A stretch of DNA of 64,000 nucleotides from Acidilutibacter cellobiosedens (GCF_004103715.1 NZ_CP035282.1:1478673-1542672); one strand, 5' to 3'; positions 9,276 through 23,022 are shown, counted from the first letter of the stretch. The notes: generated by a model from the sequence alone, not told the origin. Numbers and translations: made by a program.

Positions 9276-10187
9276 ATGATAAACAAATTAGAAGAATTGC
9301 TTAAAATAAAATATGAAAAGAAGATGAAGTTGGCTGTAGTGGCATCTCAAGACCATGAGGTCTTGGAGGCTGTATCGGAAGGAGCAAATTTAAACATTAT
9401 AGAGCCAATTTTAATTGGAGATATAAATAAAACTAAGAAAATTGCCCAAAAATATAATATATCAATTAATAAATGGAAAACCATAGATGAACCGGATTTG
9501 AAAAAGTCGGCGGAAATCGGAGTTAAACTTGTAAGTCAGGGAAACGCAAATTTTATAATGAAAGGTTTGGTGGATACGCCAACACTTATGAAGGAAGTAT
9601 TAAATAAAGATTACGGATTGAGAACGGAAAACCTTCTCAGTCATACAATGATATATGAGACAAAAAATTATTATAAATTCATTTTGCTAACAGATGGAGG
9701 AATGAATTTAATTCCAAATGTAGACGAAAAAGAAAAAATTATAAATAATGCAGTAAAAGTGGGGCATGCCCTGGGAATGAAAAAAATAAAGGTAGCTTGC
9801 CTGGCGGCAAAGGAAAAAGTTGATAAAAAGATGATTGCAACATTAGATGCGGGCGAACTTAAAAAGAGGTATGAGGAAGGAAAATTTGAAGATGGGGTAA
9901 TAGTAGACGGACCCATGGCATTAGATTTGGCCGTTTCAAAAAAAGCTGCTCAGATTAAAAATTATAATAGCGAAGTGGCAGGGGATGCGGATGTGTTTTT
10001 AGTTCCCAATATTGAAATGGGAAATGGAATAGGAAAGAGTATTACCTATTTCGCAGACGGAAAATCTGCCGGCGTTATAATGGGAGCTAAAGTGCCGGTA
10101 GTTTTAGTATCGAGGGCTGATTCTCATGAATCCAAATTGTATTCAATCGCTTTGGGAAGTTTAGTTTCACAACATATGACAAAATAA
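9276..10187 (+). CDS. ptb: Phosphate butyryltransferase / phosphotransacetylase family protein
   Basis: The 303-residue protein matches the short PTA/PTB fold: an N-terminal domain (KMKLAVVASQDHEVLEAV), a central segment with NFIMKGLVDTPTLMKEVLN, and a C-terminal region with DVFLVPNIEMGNGIGKSITY and VVLVSRADSHESKL. Such enzymes exchange phosphate and CoA on acyl groups, usually butyryl or acetyl. The acyl preference cannot be decided here, and no butyrate kinase gene is adjacent. The ribosome site is GGGGGAGGG. Confidence 0.85.
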   Translation: MINKLEELLKIKYEKKMKLAVVASQDHEVLEAVSEGANLNIIEPILIGDINKTKKIAQKYNISINKWKTIDEPDLKKSAEIGVKLVSQGNANFIMKGLVDTPTLMKEVLNKDYGLRTENLLSHTMIYETKNYYKFILLTDGGMNLIPNVDEKEKIINNAVKVGHALGMKKIKVACLAAKEKVDKKMIATLDAGELKKRYEEGKFEDGVIVDGPMALDLAVSKKAAQIKNYNSEVAGDADVFLVPNIEMGNGIGKSITYFADGKSAGVIMGAKVPVVLVSRADSHESKLYSIALGSLVSQHMTK

Positions 10188-10302
10188 CTTGAAAAAAGAA
10201 GAAAAGAGAAGATAAATGCCTTAAAATATGAGTAATATCAAATTTATTTAAATAATATGAATTTGATTTATAGAAAAACATGTGTTAGTATATAAAACGT
10301 TG

Positions 10303-10381
10303 TTGTAAAGATGACTTTATTAAAAATATTATATTTTAAGTTTTAAAAGTTGTTGACAAGTAGCGCATATTATGCTATAGT
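10303..10381 (+). promoter_or_regulatory. rRNA operon promoters
   Basis: The clear promoter has TTGACA at 10353-10358 and TATAGT at 10376-10381 with a 17-base spacer. A second, weaker candidate upstream has TTGTAA at 10303-10308 and TATTAT at 10327-10332 with an 18-base spacer. Tandem promoters are usual for rRNA operons. The 16S gene begins about 110 bases downstream. The rest of 10188-10491 holds leader sequence and no gene. Confidence 0.75.
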
Positions 10382-10491
10382 AATAAAGCAACTTAAGTGA
10401 ACCAAGAAAATTAAACAGTGGGAATAAATTTGAGTAAAAAATAAGTTATAAAAAAGAAGTTAGTGTTTGATAAGAGCAAAGGCAAACTTTA

Positions 10492-12029
<1,538 letters not shown>

Positions 12030-12103
12030 TTTAATTCCCACTGTATTAATTTATAAATAATATATTAATAGAAAATATTAATATAATGTGGTTTTAACTC
12101 TTT

Positions 12104-12179
12104 GGGGGTGTAGCTCAGCTGGGAGAGCACCTGCCTTGCAAGCAGGGGGTCAGGAGTTCGAATCTCCTCATCTCCACCA
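12104..12179 (+). tRNA. tRNA-Ala (TGC)
   Basis: This is a full 76-base cloverleaf with GGGGGTG and CATCTCC acceptor strands, anticodon TGC in CTTGCAA, and encoded CCA. It lies in the 16S-23S spacer, a common site for tRNA-Ala. Confidence 0.96.
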
Positions 12180-12220
12180 GAACCTTGAGAACTGAAAAAG
12201 AAAGAAGAAGAAAAGAAATA

Positions 12221-15150
<2,930 letters not shown>

Positions 15151-15203
15151 TAAAGATTCTTCTTCAAAGTTTTCAGGGAAAAGGGAAAGGAAAAGGAAAA
15201 AGG

Positions 15204-15320
15204 ATTTGGTGACAAAGACGAGAGGGAAACACCTGTAACCATACCGAACACAGAAGTTAAGCCTTTCAGTGCTGATGGTACTTGAGCGGAAACGCTCTGG
15301 GAGAGTAGGACGTTGCCAGA
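15204..15320 (+). rRNA. rrf: 5S ribosomal RNA
   Basis: It is a 117-base 5S gene with the typical ACACCTGTAACCATACCGAA and ends TTGGTGA and GTTGCCAGA that pair. It lies about 50 bases after the 23S gene. Confidence 0.95.
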
Positions 15321-15324
15321 ACAT

Positions 15325-15399
15325 TCTTGGGTAGCTCAATGGCGGAGCAACCGGCTGTTAACCGGTAGGTTGTGGGTTCGAGCCCCACCCCAAGAGCCA
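15325..15399 (+). tRNA. tRNA-Asn (GTT)
   Basis: Acceptor strands TCTTGGG and CCCAAGA pair. The anticodon is GTT in CTGTTAA, and the 3' end is GCCA. Confidence 0.95.
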
Positions 15400-15412
15400 A
15401 AAGAAAAGATAA

Positions 15413-15499
15413 GCCGGGGTGGCGGAACAGGCAGACGCACAGGACTTAAAATCCTGCGGTCCTTAAAAGATCGTACCGGTTCGATTCCGGTTCCCGGCA
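15413..15499 (+). tRNA. tRNA-Leu (TAA)
   Basis: A type II tRNA with a long variable arm and anticodon TAA in CTTAAAA. The acceptor end is CCCGGC plus A. CCA is not encoded. Confidence 0.94.
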
Positions 15500-15515
15500 T
15501 TAGGGTTGGCTATAT

Positions 15516-15592
<77 letters not shown>

Positions 15593-15599
15593 TAAATTT

Positions 15600-15676
15600 G
15601 GCGGCGTAGCTCAGTTGGCTAGAGCATGCGGTTCATACCCGCAGTGTCAGCGGTTCAAATCCGTTCGCCGCTACCA
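15600..15676 (+). tRNA. Elongator tRNA-Met (CAT)
   Basis: The acceptor GGCGGCG pairs with CGCCGCT and the anticodon is CAT in TTCATAC. Overall it resembles Firmicutes elongator tRNA-Met more than tRNA-Ile2. CCA is encoded. Confidence 0.9.
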
Positions 15677-15696
15677 TACAATATTAATAAGTTAGA

Positions 15697-15771
15697 GGCC
15701 CTATGGTCAAGCGGTTAAGACATCGCCCTTTCACGGCGGTAACTCGGGTTCGAATCCCGGTAGGGTCACCA
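15697..15771 (+). tRNA. tRNA-Glu (TTC)
   Basis: The acceptor GGCCCTA pairs with TAGGGTC and the anticodon is TTC in CTTTCAC. CCA is encoded. Confidence 0.95.
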
Positions 15772-15782
15772 AAAAAACAAAA

Positions 15783-15858
15783 GGGCGCATAGCTCAGCTG
15801 GGAGAGCACCTGCCTTACAAGCAGGGGGTCATAGGTTCGAGCCCTATTGCGCCCACCA
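15783..15858 (+). tRNA. tRNA-Val (TAC)
   Basis: The acceptor GGGCGCA pairs with TGCGCCC and the anticodon is TAC in CTTACAA. CCA is encoded. Confidence 0.95.
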
Positions 15859-15923
15859 AGAAAAAAATGTAGTGGCAAAAGTGAGTAGAAGTAATAATAT
15901 ATAAATAATGGTAAGTAAAATGC

Positions 15924-16000
15924 GGCCTGGTAGTTCAGCTGGTTAGAATGCCAGCCTGTCACGCTGGAGGTCATGGGTTCGATCCCCATCCAGGTCGCCA
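15924..16000 (+). tRNA. tRNA-Asp (GTC)
   Basis: The acceptor GGCCTGG pairs with CCAGGTC. The anticodon is GTC in CTGTCAC, the discriminator base is G, and CCA is encoded. Confidence 0.95.
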
Positions 16001-16051
16001 TAAAAACAATATAACAAATGATGGAATCGAAGGCAGAAATTTAATAAACTT

Positions 16052-17047
16052 GCTGGTGTAGCTCAATTGGTATAAGCAGAGAACCCAAATCGTGTATTTC
16101 GATTTGGAGTGAATCGCTTAGTGGAACAGTTAGAATAAGCAGTGTTGTAATTTTAAGGCAGAGATTTTAATACATGCTGGTGTAGCTCAATTGGTATAAG
16201 CAGAGAACCCAAATCGTGTATTTCGATTTGGAGTGAATCGCTTAGTGGAACAGTTAGAATAAGCAGTGTTGTAATTTTAAGGCAGAGATTTTAATACATG
16301 CTGGTGTAGCTCAATTGGTATAAGCAGAGAACCCAAATCGTGTATTTCGATTTGGAGTGAATCGCTTAGTGGAACAGTTAGAATAAGCAGTGTTGTAATT
16401 TTAAGGCAGAGATTTTAATACATGCTGGTGTAGCTCAATTGGTATAAGCAGAGAACCCAAATCGTGTATTTCGATTTGGAGTGAATCGCTTAGTGGAACA
16501 GTTAGAATAAGCAGTGTTGTAATTTTAAGGCAGAGATTTTAATACATGCTGGTGTAGCTCAATTGGTATAAGCAGAGAACCCAAATCGTGTATTTCGATT
16601 TGGAGTGAATCGCTTAGTGGAACAGTTAAAATAAGCAGTATTGTAGTTTTAAGGCAGAAATTTAATAAACTTGCTGGTGTAGCTCAATTGGTATAAGCAG
16701 AGAACCCAAATCGTGTATTTCGATTTGGAGTGAATCGCTTAGTGGAACAGTTAAAATAAGCAGTATTGTAGTTTTAAGGCAGAAATTTAATAAACTTGCT
16801 GGTGTAGCTCAATTGGTATAAGCAGAGAACCCAAATCGTGTATTTCGATTTGGAGTGAATCGCTTAGTGGAACAGTTAAAATAAGCAGTATTGTAGTTTT
16901 AAGGCAGAAATTTAATAAACTTGCTGGTGTAGCTCAATTGGTATAAGCAGAGAACCCAAATCGTGTATTTCGATTTGGAGTGAATCGCTTAGTGGAACAG
17001 TTAAAATAAGCAGTATTGTAGTTTTAAGGCAGAAATTTAATAAACTT
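16052..17047 (+). repeat. Tandem array of 8 units, each starting with a 5' tRNA-Thr fragment
   Basis: Eight head-to-tail units fill the space between tRNA-Asp and tRNA-Thr. Units 1-4 are 124 bases and units 5-8 are 125 bases; starts are 16052, 16176, 16300, 16424, 16548, 16673, 16798 and 16923. Each begins with the first 21 bases of the intact tRNA-Thr that follows (GCTGGTGTAGCTCAATTGGTA), then diverges inside the D-arm. Next comes an 8-bp hairpin (CCAAATCG, 7-base loop, CGATTTGG) and an AT-rich tail. Two tail types are seen: GTTAGAATAAGCAGTGTTG in units 1-4 and GTTAAAATAAGCAGTATTG in units 5-8. Sequence before unit 1 matches the second tail type. No unit has an anticodon or T-arm. Confidence 0.95.
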
Positions 17048-17123
<76 letters not shown>

Positions 17124-17209
17124 GGAGGGGTTCCCGAGTTGGCCAAAGGGGACGGACTGTAAATCCGTTAGCTGAGCTTTCACTGGTTCGAATCCAGTCC
17201 CCTCCACCA
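17124..17209 (+). tRNA. tRNA-Tyr (GTA)
   Basis: A type II tRNA with a long variable arm and anticodon GTA in CTGTAAA. Acceptor GGAGGGG pairs with CCCCTCC. It abuts tRNA-Thr with no spacer. Confidence 0.95.
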
Positions 17210-17228
17210 CAAAAAAAATAATATATGC

Positions 17229-17303
17229 GCGGGAGTGGCTCAGTGGTAGAGCATCGCCTTGCCAAGGCGAGGGTCGCGAGTTCGAATCTCGTCTTCCGCT
17301 CCA
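17229..17303 (+). tRNA. tRNA-Gly (GCC)
   Basis: The acceptor GCGGGAG pairs with CTTCCGC and the anticodon is GCC in TTGCCAA. CCA is encoded. Confidence 0.95.
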
Positions 17304-17322
17304 TGAAATTATTTTTAGCTAT

Positions 17323-17396
17323 GCGGGTGTAGCTCAGTGGTAGAGCCCCAGCCTTCCAAGCTGGTTGCGAGGGTCCGATTCCCTTCACCCGCTCCA
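17323..17396 (+). tRNA. tRNA-Gly (TCC)
   Basis: The acceptor GCGGGTG pairs with CACCCGC and the anticodon is TCC in CTTCCAA. CCA is encoded. Confidence 0.95.
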
Positions 17397-17408
17397 GGAG
17401 ATATATAT

Positions 17409-17482
17409 GGCGGCATAGCCAAGAGGCAAGGCAGAGGTCTGCAAAACCTTTATCCCCAGTTCAAATCTGGGTGCCGCCTCCA
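17409..17482 (+). tRNA. tRNA-Cys (GCA)
   Basis: The acceptor GGCGGCA pairs with TGCCGCC and the anticodon is GCA in CTGCAAA. CCA is encoded. Confidence 0.95.
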
Positions 17483-17487
17483 GAGGA

Positions 17488-17561
17488 GTAGCTATAGCTC
17501 AACTGGATAGAGTGCTTGACTACGAATCAAGAGGTTTGGGGTTCGAGTCCCCATAGCTACA
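17488..17561 (+). tRNA. tRNA-Arg (ACG)
   Basis: The acceptor GTAGCTA pairs with TAGCTAC and the anticodon is ACG in CTACGAA. CCA is not encoded. It is the last gene of the rRNA-tRNA operon. Confidence 0.94.
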
Positions 17562-17617
17562 TTAAATACAGTAAATAAGCGGATTTAAGCAGAATTGCAT
17601 ATAAGAAAACTTATACG

Positions 17618-17670
17618 CAGGGATAGTGATTATTTAAAGAAATTTAGGTAATCACTATACCTGTTTTTTT
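17618..17670 (+). terminator. Terminator of the rRNA-tRNA operon
   Basis: CAGGGATAGTGATTA pairs with TAATCACTATACCTG across a 16-base loop and is followed by T7. Confidence 0.85.
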
Positions 17671-17752
17671 GTTTGAGGATGTGAAATTGATGAAGAAACC
17701 TAAAAAAATAGAAATGGATGGAGTAGAAAATATAAAAAACGAATAAATAATC

Positions 17753-17781
17753 TTGTACAAATATGAATAATTTGGTAAAAT
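17753..17781 (+). promoter_or_regulatory. Promoter of the type I toxin mRNA
   Basis: TTGTAC at 17753-17758 and TAAAAT at 17776-17781 have 17-base spacing. Predicted transcripts start near AAGGTAATCGG. Downstream, GCCTCC can pair with GGAGGT of the ribosome site, a possible self-sequestering hairpin (about 17817-17845). Confidence 0.65.
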
Positions 17782-17851
17782 AGAATAAAGGTAATCGGAA
17801 AAGCAGGTGTGATCGCTGCCTCCATTCACTAAAGAAGGGAGGTGGTGCGGT

Positions 17852-17959
17852 ATGAATACATATGAATCCATATCTTTAATGATTATGTTTTCTATGTTTG
17901 TAATATCGCTAATCTCCTTAATTGTTGGCTTAACAGCCAACAAAAAGGGAAAAAAATAA
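17852..17959 (+). CDS. Putative holin-like type I toxin peptide (35 aa)
   Basis: This 35-residue ORF encodes one hydrophobic helix (SLMIMFSMFVISLISLIVGL) with a charged tail ending NKKGKK. It starts MNTYESISLM, matching the small putative holin-like toxin family of Firmicutes, such as peptides of type I toxin-antitoxin pairs. The ATG at 17852 follows GGGAGGTG. A convergent antisense promoter and a shared bidirectional hairpin lie at its 3' end. The peptide probably acts on the cell membrane. A relative without the toxin ORF is at 42634-42836. Confidence 0.85.
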   Translation: MNTYESISLMIMFSMFVISLISLIVGLTANKKGKK

Positions 17960-17987
17960 ATCACCCTGCCAGTCACAGGGTGATTTG
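17956..17987. terminator. Bidirectional terminator shared by toxin and antitoxin RNAs
   Basis: AAATCACCCTG pairs with CAGGGTGATTT around a short loop just after the toxin stop. It can serve transcripts from both sides. Confidence 0.7.
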
Positions 17988-18038
17988 TAAGATCTAATCA
18001 TCTGGTGGCAATCGCATTATTGCGACGCCGATTACCTT
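17960..18038 (-). ncRNA. Candidate antisense antitoxin RNA of the type I system
   Basis: A minus-strand promoter is visible: TATAAT (plus-strand ATTATA at 18045-18050) and TTTACT (plus-strand AGTAAA at 18067-18072) with 16-base spacing. The predicted RNA starts near 18038 with AAGGTAATCGG, the same start as the toxin mRNA, and runs leftward into the shared hairpin. It contains GCGATTGCCACC, which can pair with GATCGC and GGTGG around the toxin ribosome site. The regulation is inferred from layout only. Confidence 0.65.
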
Positions 18039-18233
18039 ATTACTATTATACCATAAACAAGTAAAAAGTAAACATATGTATTAAATTTTATTATATTTAT
18101 AAATTGCAAGTTTAATTTTCAAAGTGTTTATGGAAAATAGTTATAAATTATTGTAACTATTTTTTAACCAATAAAATGATAAATTTGATATACTATAATA
18201 AATATTAAGAAGTTGAAAATAAGGGGGAGTCCA

Positions 18234-19880
18234 ATGAAGAAATTTATAATTTTCTTAATTTTCGCATTATGCATATTTACGGGAATATTTTTTTTATATA
18301 AATATGTACCTAATGCTGAAACAGTATCTTATAGTTATGATGAACCTACACTTATAATAGAAGATGACGTTATAACAGATAATGATGATTCCCTATTGAT
18401 TGAAGATAATAACATATTTTTATCATACGACACAATAAAGAAGTTTATAGATCCAAATATATTTTATGATGAAAATGAAGGGACAATTGTAATAACTACT
18501 ATTAATAAAGTAATTAAAGCTAAAATAAATGAAGATAAAGCATCAGTAAACGAAAGAGAAGTTCAACTAAAAAATTCTATTATAAAAGTTAATAATATAT
18601 TATATATTCCTATAGAATTGTTTCCGGAGGATTATAAAACTGATATAAGATATATAAAAGAAAGAAATACTGTGATTATTGATTTTAAAGACAGACAATA
18701 CCCTATAGGAGAAGTTTATACCGTAAATGGAACTGTGAGAACAGGGCCTTCCATTAAGTCACCTTTACTTTTAGGAAAGGTGGAAGAAGGAAGTAAATTA
18801 CTCATATTCGAAGAATATGATAAATGGTACAAGATAAGAACCGAAGAGGGAATAGTCGGGTTTATCGAAAAAAGATATGTAAAGAAGGATTTGGCTCAAA
18901 AAAAGGGAGAAGAGGTTTCTGATGGAGCGGTTTCAGAAAAAATCAATATTACATGGGATTATATAGGGGACTATGGAGGAAATATTGATAAAATTCTTCC
19001 TGTTCACGGGTTAGATATTATTTGTCCTACTTTTTTTTCCATAACAGATAAAGATGGAACAATTAAAGATAAAGGAAATCAACAGTATGTTTCTAAATAT
19101 CAATCTTTAGGATATAAAGTATGGGGATTAGTATCCAATAGTTTTGATCCGGATGTGACAGGGGAAGTTCTCAAGAATACATCTTCGAGAGAGCAGCTCA
19201 TAAATAAACTTTTAGAGATCTATATTAATTATGGGTTAGATGGAATAAATATTGACTTTGAAAATGTATACCTAAGGGATAAAGAGCTTCTTACCCAATT
19301 TGTAAGAGAGCTGACTCCCATATTCAAGGAACATAATATGGTAGTTTCCATAGATGTAACACCGATATCCTCCAGTGAAAACTGGTCGAAGTTTTATGAT
19401 AGAGTAGAATTGGCAAGGATTGTTGATTATATAGTAATTATGACTTATGATCAATATTGGGCGGCAAGTCCTAATGCAGGTTCGGTAGCTCAGTATACAT
19501 GGGTAGAGGAAAGTATTAAAAATATAATTAATGAGGTACCTAATAATAAGCTGATACTTGGAATACCTTATTATACAAGATTATGGAAAACCGATTCCGA
19601 TGGGAAATTAAGCTCTGTAACATTATCCATGGATGCTCAGGATAAATTTGTTGCCGATAATAATATGATTAAACGTTGGGATAAGGAAAGCGGACAATTT
19701 TATGGGGAAGTTGATAAAGAAGGAGAAAATTATAAGATATGGCTTGAAGACGAAAATTCTATTAAATTAAAAACGTCTCTTGTAAACAAGTATGATTTAG
19801 CGGGAGTTGCTTCCTGGAGGAAAGGATACGAAAAAGAAGAAATATGGGAAACCATAAGTAATAACATAAGATTAAACTAA
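18234..19880 (+). CDS. Secreted SH3 and glycoside hydrolase family 18 protein
   Basis: About 548 residues. An N-terminal membrane anchor or signal (MKKFIIFLIFALCIF) is followed by a stalk resembling copper amine oxidase-like domains (about 40-160), a bacterial SH3 domain (GEVYTVNGTVRTGPSIKSPL, about 165-225), and a GH18 TIM barrel. The GH18 catalytic motif DGINIDFE is near residue 340 and MTYDQYW further on. Such proteins bind and trim cell-wall or spore-cortex glycans. I chose the ATG at 18234 after AAGGGGGAG. An upstream in-frame TTG at 18213 lacks a ribosome site. Confidence 0.9.
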   Translation: MKKFIIFLIFALCIFTGIFFLYKYVPNAETVSYSYDEPTLIIEDDVITDNDDSLLIEDNNIFLSYDTIKKFIDPNIFYDENEGTIVITTINKVIKAKINEDKASVNEREVQLKNSIIKVNNILYIPIELFPEDYKTDIRYIKERNTVIIDFKDRQYPIGEVYTVNGTVRTGPSIKSPLLLGKVEEGSKLLIFEEYDKWYKIRTEEGIVGFIEKRYVKKDLAQKKGEEVSDGAVSEKINITWDYIGDYGGNIDKILPVHGLDIICPTFFSITDKDGTIKDKGNQQYVSKYQSLGYKVWGLVSNSFDPDVTGEVLKNTSSREQLINKLLEIYINYGLDGINIDFENVYLRDKELLTQFVRELTPIFKEHNMVVSIDVTPISSSENWSKFYDRVELARIVDYIVIMTYDQYWAASPNAGSVAQYTWVEESIKNIINEVPNNKLILGIPYYTRLWKTDSDGKLSSVTLSMDAQDKFVADNNMIKRWDKESGQFYGEVDKEGENYKIWLEDENSIKLKTSLVNKYDLAGVASWRKGYEKEEIWETISNNIRLN

Positions 19881-20558
19881 TATTTTAATCTTTTTTCCTA
19901 TTTTAATTTCATTCTTTGTTACTATGGAATTATACCCAATGATGTTTACTCCGCAGCTTTTAGCTCTTTTTACATTTTCTCCGAACTTTTTATCCATCAG
20001 ATAATTTGGTGTAAAGATAGATATATTTTCCATTTGTATTAAAAAGAAGATAAAGCCTTCAAGGCCCTCTTTTTTTGCTTTTATCATTTCTTCAACGTGT
20101 TTTGCTCCTCTTTCCGTAGGAGCATCGGGAAACAGCGCCAATTTATCTTTTTCGAGAGTCACTCCCTTTATTTCAATAAATCCTTTTTTCTTTCCTCTTT
20201 CATAATATAAATCAAATCTTGATTTGTCAAAGACGACTTCCCTTCGAATATAAGTTATATCTTTAAATTCGTCTATTTTTCCGCTCTTTATAGCTTCATA
20301 TACTACTTTATTGGGGGCTTGGGAGTCGATGTTTATGAGAGTATTTTCTTTAAAAGCCGATATAATCGAAAATTTAGTTTTTCTGTTAGCGTTATTTGAC
20401 TTTTCAAGATATACTTTTGTTCCGTAGACGAGGATTTCTTTACATCTTCCTGTATTTTTCACATGGACTCTTTCTACATTATTATCAATTAGTACTTCAG
20501 CAATAAATCTGTTGGGACGATTTAAAAATATTCCCTCGATAACATCATTATATTTCAA
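19872..20558 (-). CDS. sfsA: SfsA family protein (sugar fermentation stimulation)
   Basis: The 228-residue protein carries SfsA signatures: FLNRPNRFIAEV, HVKNTGRCKEIL, the nuclease-like FDLYYERGKKKGFIEIKGVTLE, and FPDAPTERGAKHVEEM. The D-(E-x-K) arrangement fits the DNA-binding or nuclease-like fold of the family, whose cell role is poorly known. Its 3' end overlaps the convergent GH18 gene by 9 bases. Confidence 0.95.
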   Translation of the reverse strand: MKYNDVIEGIFLNRPNRFIAEVLIDNNVERVHVKNTGRCKEILVYGTKVYLEKSNNANRKTKFSIISAFKENTLINIDSQAPNKVVYEAIKSGKIDEFKDITYIRREVVFDKSRFDLYYERGKKKGFIEIKGVTLEKDKLALFPDAPTERGAKHVEEMIKAKKEGLEGFIFFLIQMENISIFTPNYLMDKKFGENVKRAKSCGVNIIGYNSIVTKNEIKIGKKIKILV

Positions 20559-20656
20559 AATATTCCTCCTAAAAATTAAATTAATATTTGGATTTCAGCG
20601 ATGAGGAATAAAATATTCATTCCTCATTGCCGTTCAATTTATCCGTAAATATTCTA

Positions 20657-22762
20657 TTAGACTTTAAATCTTGATACAATATTCACCAATGTGTCAATAC
20701 TATTTTTTGAATATTTTACTTGCATTTTAACTTCATCGGCCTTTTCAAGTACCCTGTTTAATTTTTCCGCGATACTTTCGGTTCCTTCCGCACCCTCGGA
20801 TGTTGCCGATGATATTCCTTCAATTTCTTTAAGCATACCTTCCATGGAATTGAATATTTCCCTGGAGTTTTTGTTGAAATCATTTATGAGGTTATTTGTA
20901 AGAGCCGTATCGCTTATGTACTGTTCCATCGTCTTCAGTATTAAATTGTAGTCGTTGTTGATATCGGAAGCTATAAATTCAAGCATATTATTGGAATTTA
21001 CGGAAAGGTTACCAACGGAATCTATTACGTCCTTGGTAATACCCTGTATTTCGGTTGCAGTCTGTTTTGAGTATTCCGCTAACTTTCTTATTTCTCCAGC
21101 TACTACCATAAATCCCTTTCCGGCATCTCCGGCTCTTGACGCCTCTATGTTTGCATTAAGGGCTAACATATTGGTTTGGGAAGTCACATGAAGTATCGCT
21201 GATGACAGTTTGTTTATTTCATCAACGGATTCAGCCCTCTTTAATGCTTCTTCAAGATTCTTTTTTGTTTCATCCAATATTTTAGACAAGCTGTTTTGAG
21301 ATAATAGAAAATTATTTTTTAATTTTAAAGCCTTTTCACTGATTTCCTTGGCAGACAAAGCGCCTTCTTGTGCTTTTACAGTGATTGATTCTACGGATTT
21401 TTTAATATCTGCCGAAGAGTTTTTCATTTCTACAGTGGAAGTTGCAGTTCTTCCCATACCTGACGAGATTTCTTCCGTGATAGAAGACAGTTCCTCAATC
21501 ATGGTATTGAGCTGAGAAATCGAATGAGTGGAAGTGTTAACAAAGCTGTTTACGTTGTTGGCCTCAGACATAACATTTCTTATTATTTCCGATACGCTTA
21601 TGTTTATTTGGTTGAAACTTTTTGCTAAATTGCCTATTTCATCTTTCCTCTTTGTATATTTATCATTTAAAATCAGTGTAAAATCTCCATTTGCCATTTT
21701 GTCACATTCTCCGGTTAAAAATTTAATAGGTTTGTCTATTCCGACAGCTATGATATATGATACAAGTATTCCTATAAGGGAGGATATTGTGGAAATAATT
21801 ATAAATTTTGTTTTCAATTCTGTAAGTCCGGAAAGTACTTCTTTTTTATCCATCTCTACAGCAACAGACCATACTCTTTCCTTTACCGGAGCGTATCCGA
21901 TAAGCTTTGGAGTTCCGTTAAATTTATATTCTCCAAATCCGGTTTTCCCTTCCGACATTAAAGTCTGAAGGTTGCTGAAATTTTCAAATCCCTCAGCTGT
22001 TTTTGTAATATTGCCGGAGATGGTAGCCGATGAGCCTGCGTCGGTTTCGTTTTCTTTGACAGTTGCTGACGAGCTGACATCTGCTTTGTCTTGAGTTACT
22101 GTTGCACTGGAGCTTGCGTCAACTATTTTTGATATTATACTTTGGTCCGAATGGGCAATAGTTTTTCCTTCCTTGTTGATTACAAAAGCACTTCCTGTTT
22201 TTCCTAATTTTGTTTCTTTTGCCAAATCGCATAACTCATATCCATCTCTGAAAGCAATTAATGCACCTATTGTATTTCCGTTATTTTTTATGGGCACAGC
22301 ATATACCATAACGATGGAATCGCTCCCTTTGTCCTTGATGGGATCTGTTACAGTTTTTTCACCCGACATAGCATTTTTGAAATATTCTTCGCCTTTTAAA
22401 TTGGACTTTTGACCGTTATTGTATATGGCATTTCCGGATTTATCTACTATTGCCATTTTTAAATATCCGGATCTTTTAACCTCCTTGTCCATCATATTTA
22501 TAATTTCGGATATATCCTCAGGGCTTTTCTCAACATAGGATATTTTTGTATTCGACGATATTATATCCAAAGAACTCAATTCTTTGGATATTCCATATTC
22601 GATTACTTTTGAAGCCTCCAATGCAAGTTGAGGCATTGTATCTTTTGTATTTTCAATTAAAGCCTTAGATGAAGTATTATAAGACTGGATACCTAATCCC
22701 GTGCAGATAATAATTAATAAAATAGCCATAAATGTAGCAATTCTTATCTTGATATTTTTCAT
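20657..22762 (-). CDS. Methyl-accepting chemotaxis protein
   Basis: The 701-residue receptor has a first membrane helix (about 8-26), an extracellular Cache-type sensor domain, a second membrane helix near 330, HAMP (about 350-405) and a signalling domain with the conserved hairpin tip ([19 protein letters not shown]). It senses a ligand and signals to CheA through CheW. The sensor contains three imperfect 13-residue repeats of the form D-x-x-S-S-A-T-V/I, which look like an insertion into the Cache domain. It is a single gene with its own ribosome site. Confidence 0.95.
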   Translation of the reverse strand: MKNIKIRIATFMAILLIIICTGLGIQSYNTSSKALIENTKDTMPQLALEASKVIEYGISKELSSLDIISSNTKISYVEKSPEDISEIINMMDKEVKRSGYLKMAIVDKSGNAIYNNGQKSNLKGEEYFKNAMSGEKTVTDPIKDKGSDSIVMVYAVPIKNNGNTIGALIAFRDGYELCDLAKETKLGKTGSAFVINKEGKTIAHSDQSIISKIVDASSSATVTQDKADVSSSATVKENETDAGSSATISGNITKTAEGFENFSNLQTLMSEGKTGFGEYKFNGTPKLIGYAPVKERVWSVAVEMDKKEVLSGLTELKTKFIIISTISSLIGILVSYIIAVGIDKPIKFLTGECDKMANGDFTLILNDKYTKRKDEIGNLAKSFNQINISVSEIIRNVMSEANNVNSFVNTSTHSISQLNTMIEELSSITEEISSGMGRTATSTVEMKNSSADIKKSVESITVKAQEGALSAKEISEKALKLKNNFLLSQNSLSKILDETKKNLEEALKRAESVDEINKLSSAILHVTSQTNMLALNANIEASRAGDAGKGFMVVAGEIRKLAEYSKQTATEIQGITKDVIDSVGNLSVNSNNMLEFIASDINNDYNLILKTMEQYISDTALTNNLINDFNKNSREIFNSMEGMLKEIEGISSATSEGAEGTESIAEKLNRVLEKADEVKMQVKYSKNSIDTLVNIVSRFKV
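22004..22121 (-). repeat. Three 13-codon repeats inside the chemotaxis receptor
   Basis: The encoded repeats are [26 protein letters not shown] and [13 protein letters not shown]. They are Ser/Thr-rich and sit in the extracellular sensor region. Coordinates are accurate to a few bases. Confidence 0.8.
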
Positions 22763-22904
22763 TAGTATCTTCTCCTAAAAAATATTTTGTTTTTCTTCTT
22801 ATACCCCAAATATACTACAATACTAAAATTTTATCATAATAAAATTTTACTATCAATGATTTTCGTGTTGATTTCCGATGGTTTCGGCGGTATCTGTATC
22901 AACC

Positions 22905-22946
22905 TTACAAAACTGTAAAGATTAAATAGGATTCTTTTGATATAAT
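22905..22946 (+). promoter_or_regulatory. Operator-like inverted repeat and promoter of the MBOAT operon
   Basis: TTACA-AAAC-TGTAA lies at 22905-22918 and TATAAT at 22941-22946. No good -35 box is seen, so the site may bind an activator. The same core recurs at about 25709 and 29969. The form resembles the TNACA-N4-TGTAA site described for BceR-type regulators. Confidence 0.55.
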
Positions 22947-23022
22947 ATTACCGAAATTGGAAAAGTTAAGTACGAAAGGAGGATATATCAATTTTATAAC
23001 GGAAAATTGATATGGATGTACG

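Noticed and set aside
16052-17047. The tandem array as CRISPR or as functional tRNAs
   Set aside because: Units are contiguous with no variable spacers, and each has only the 5' part of a tRNA without anticodon or T-arm.
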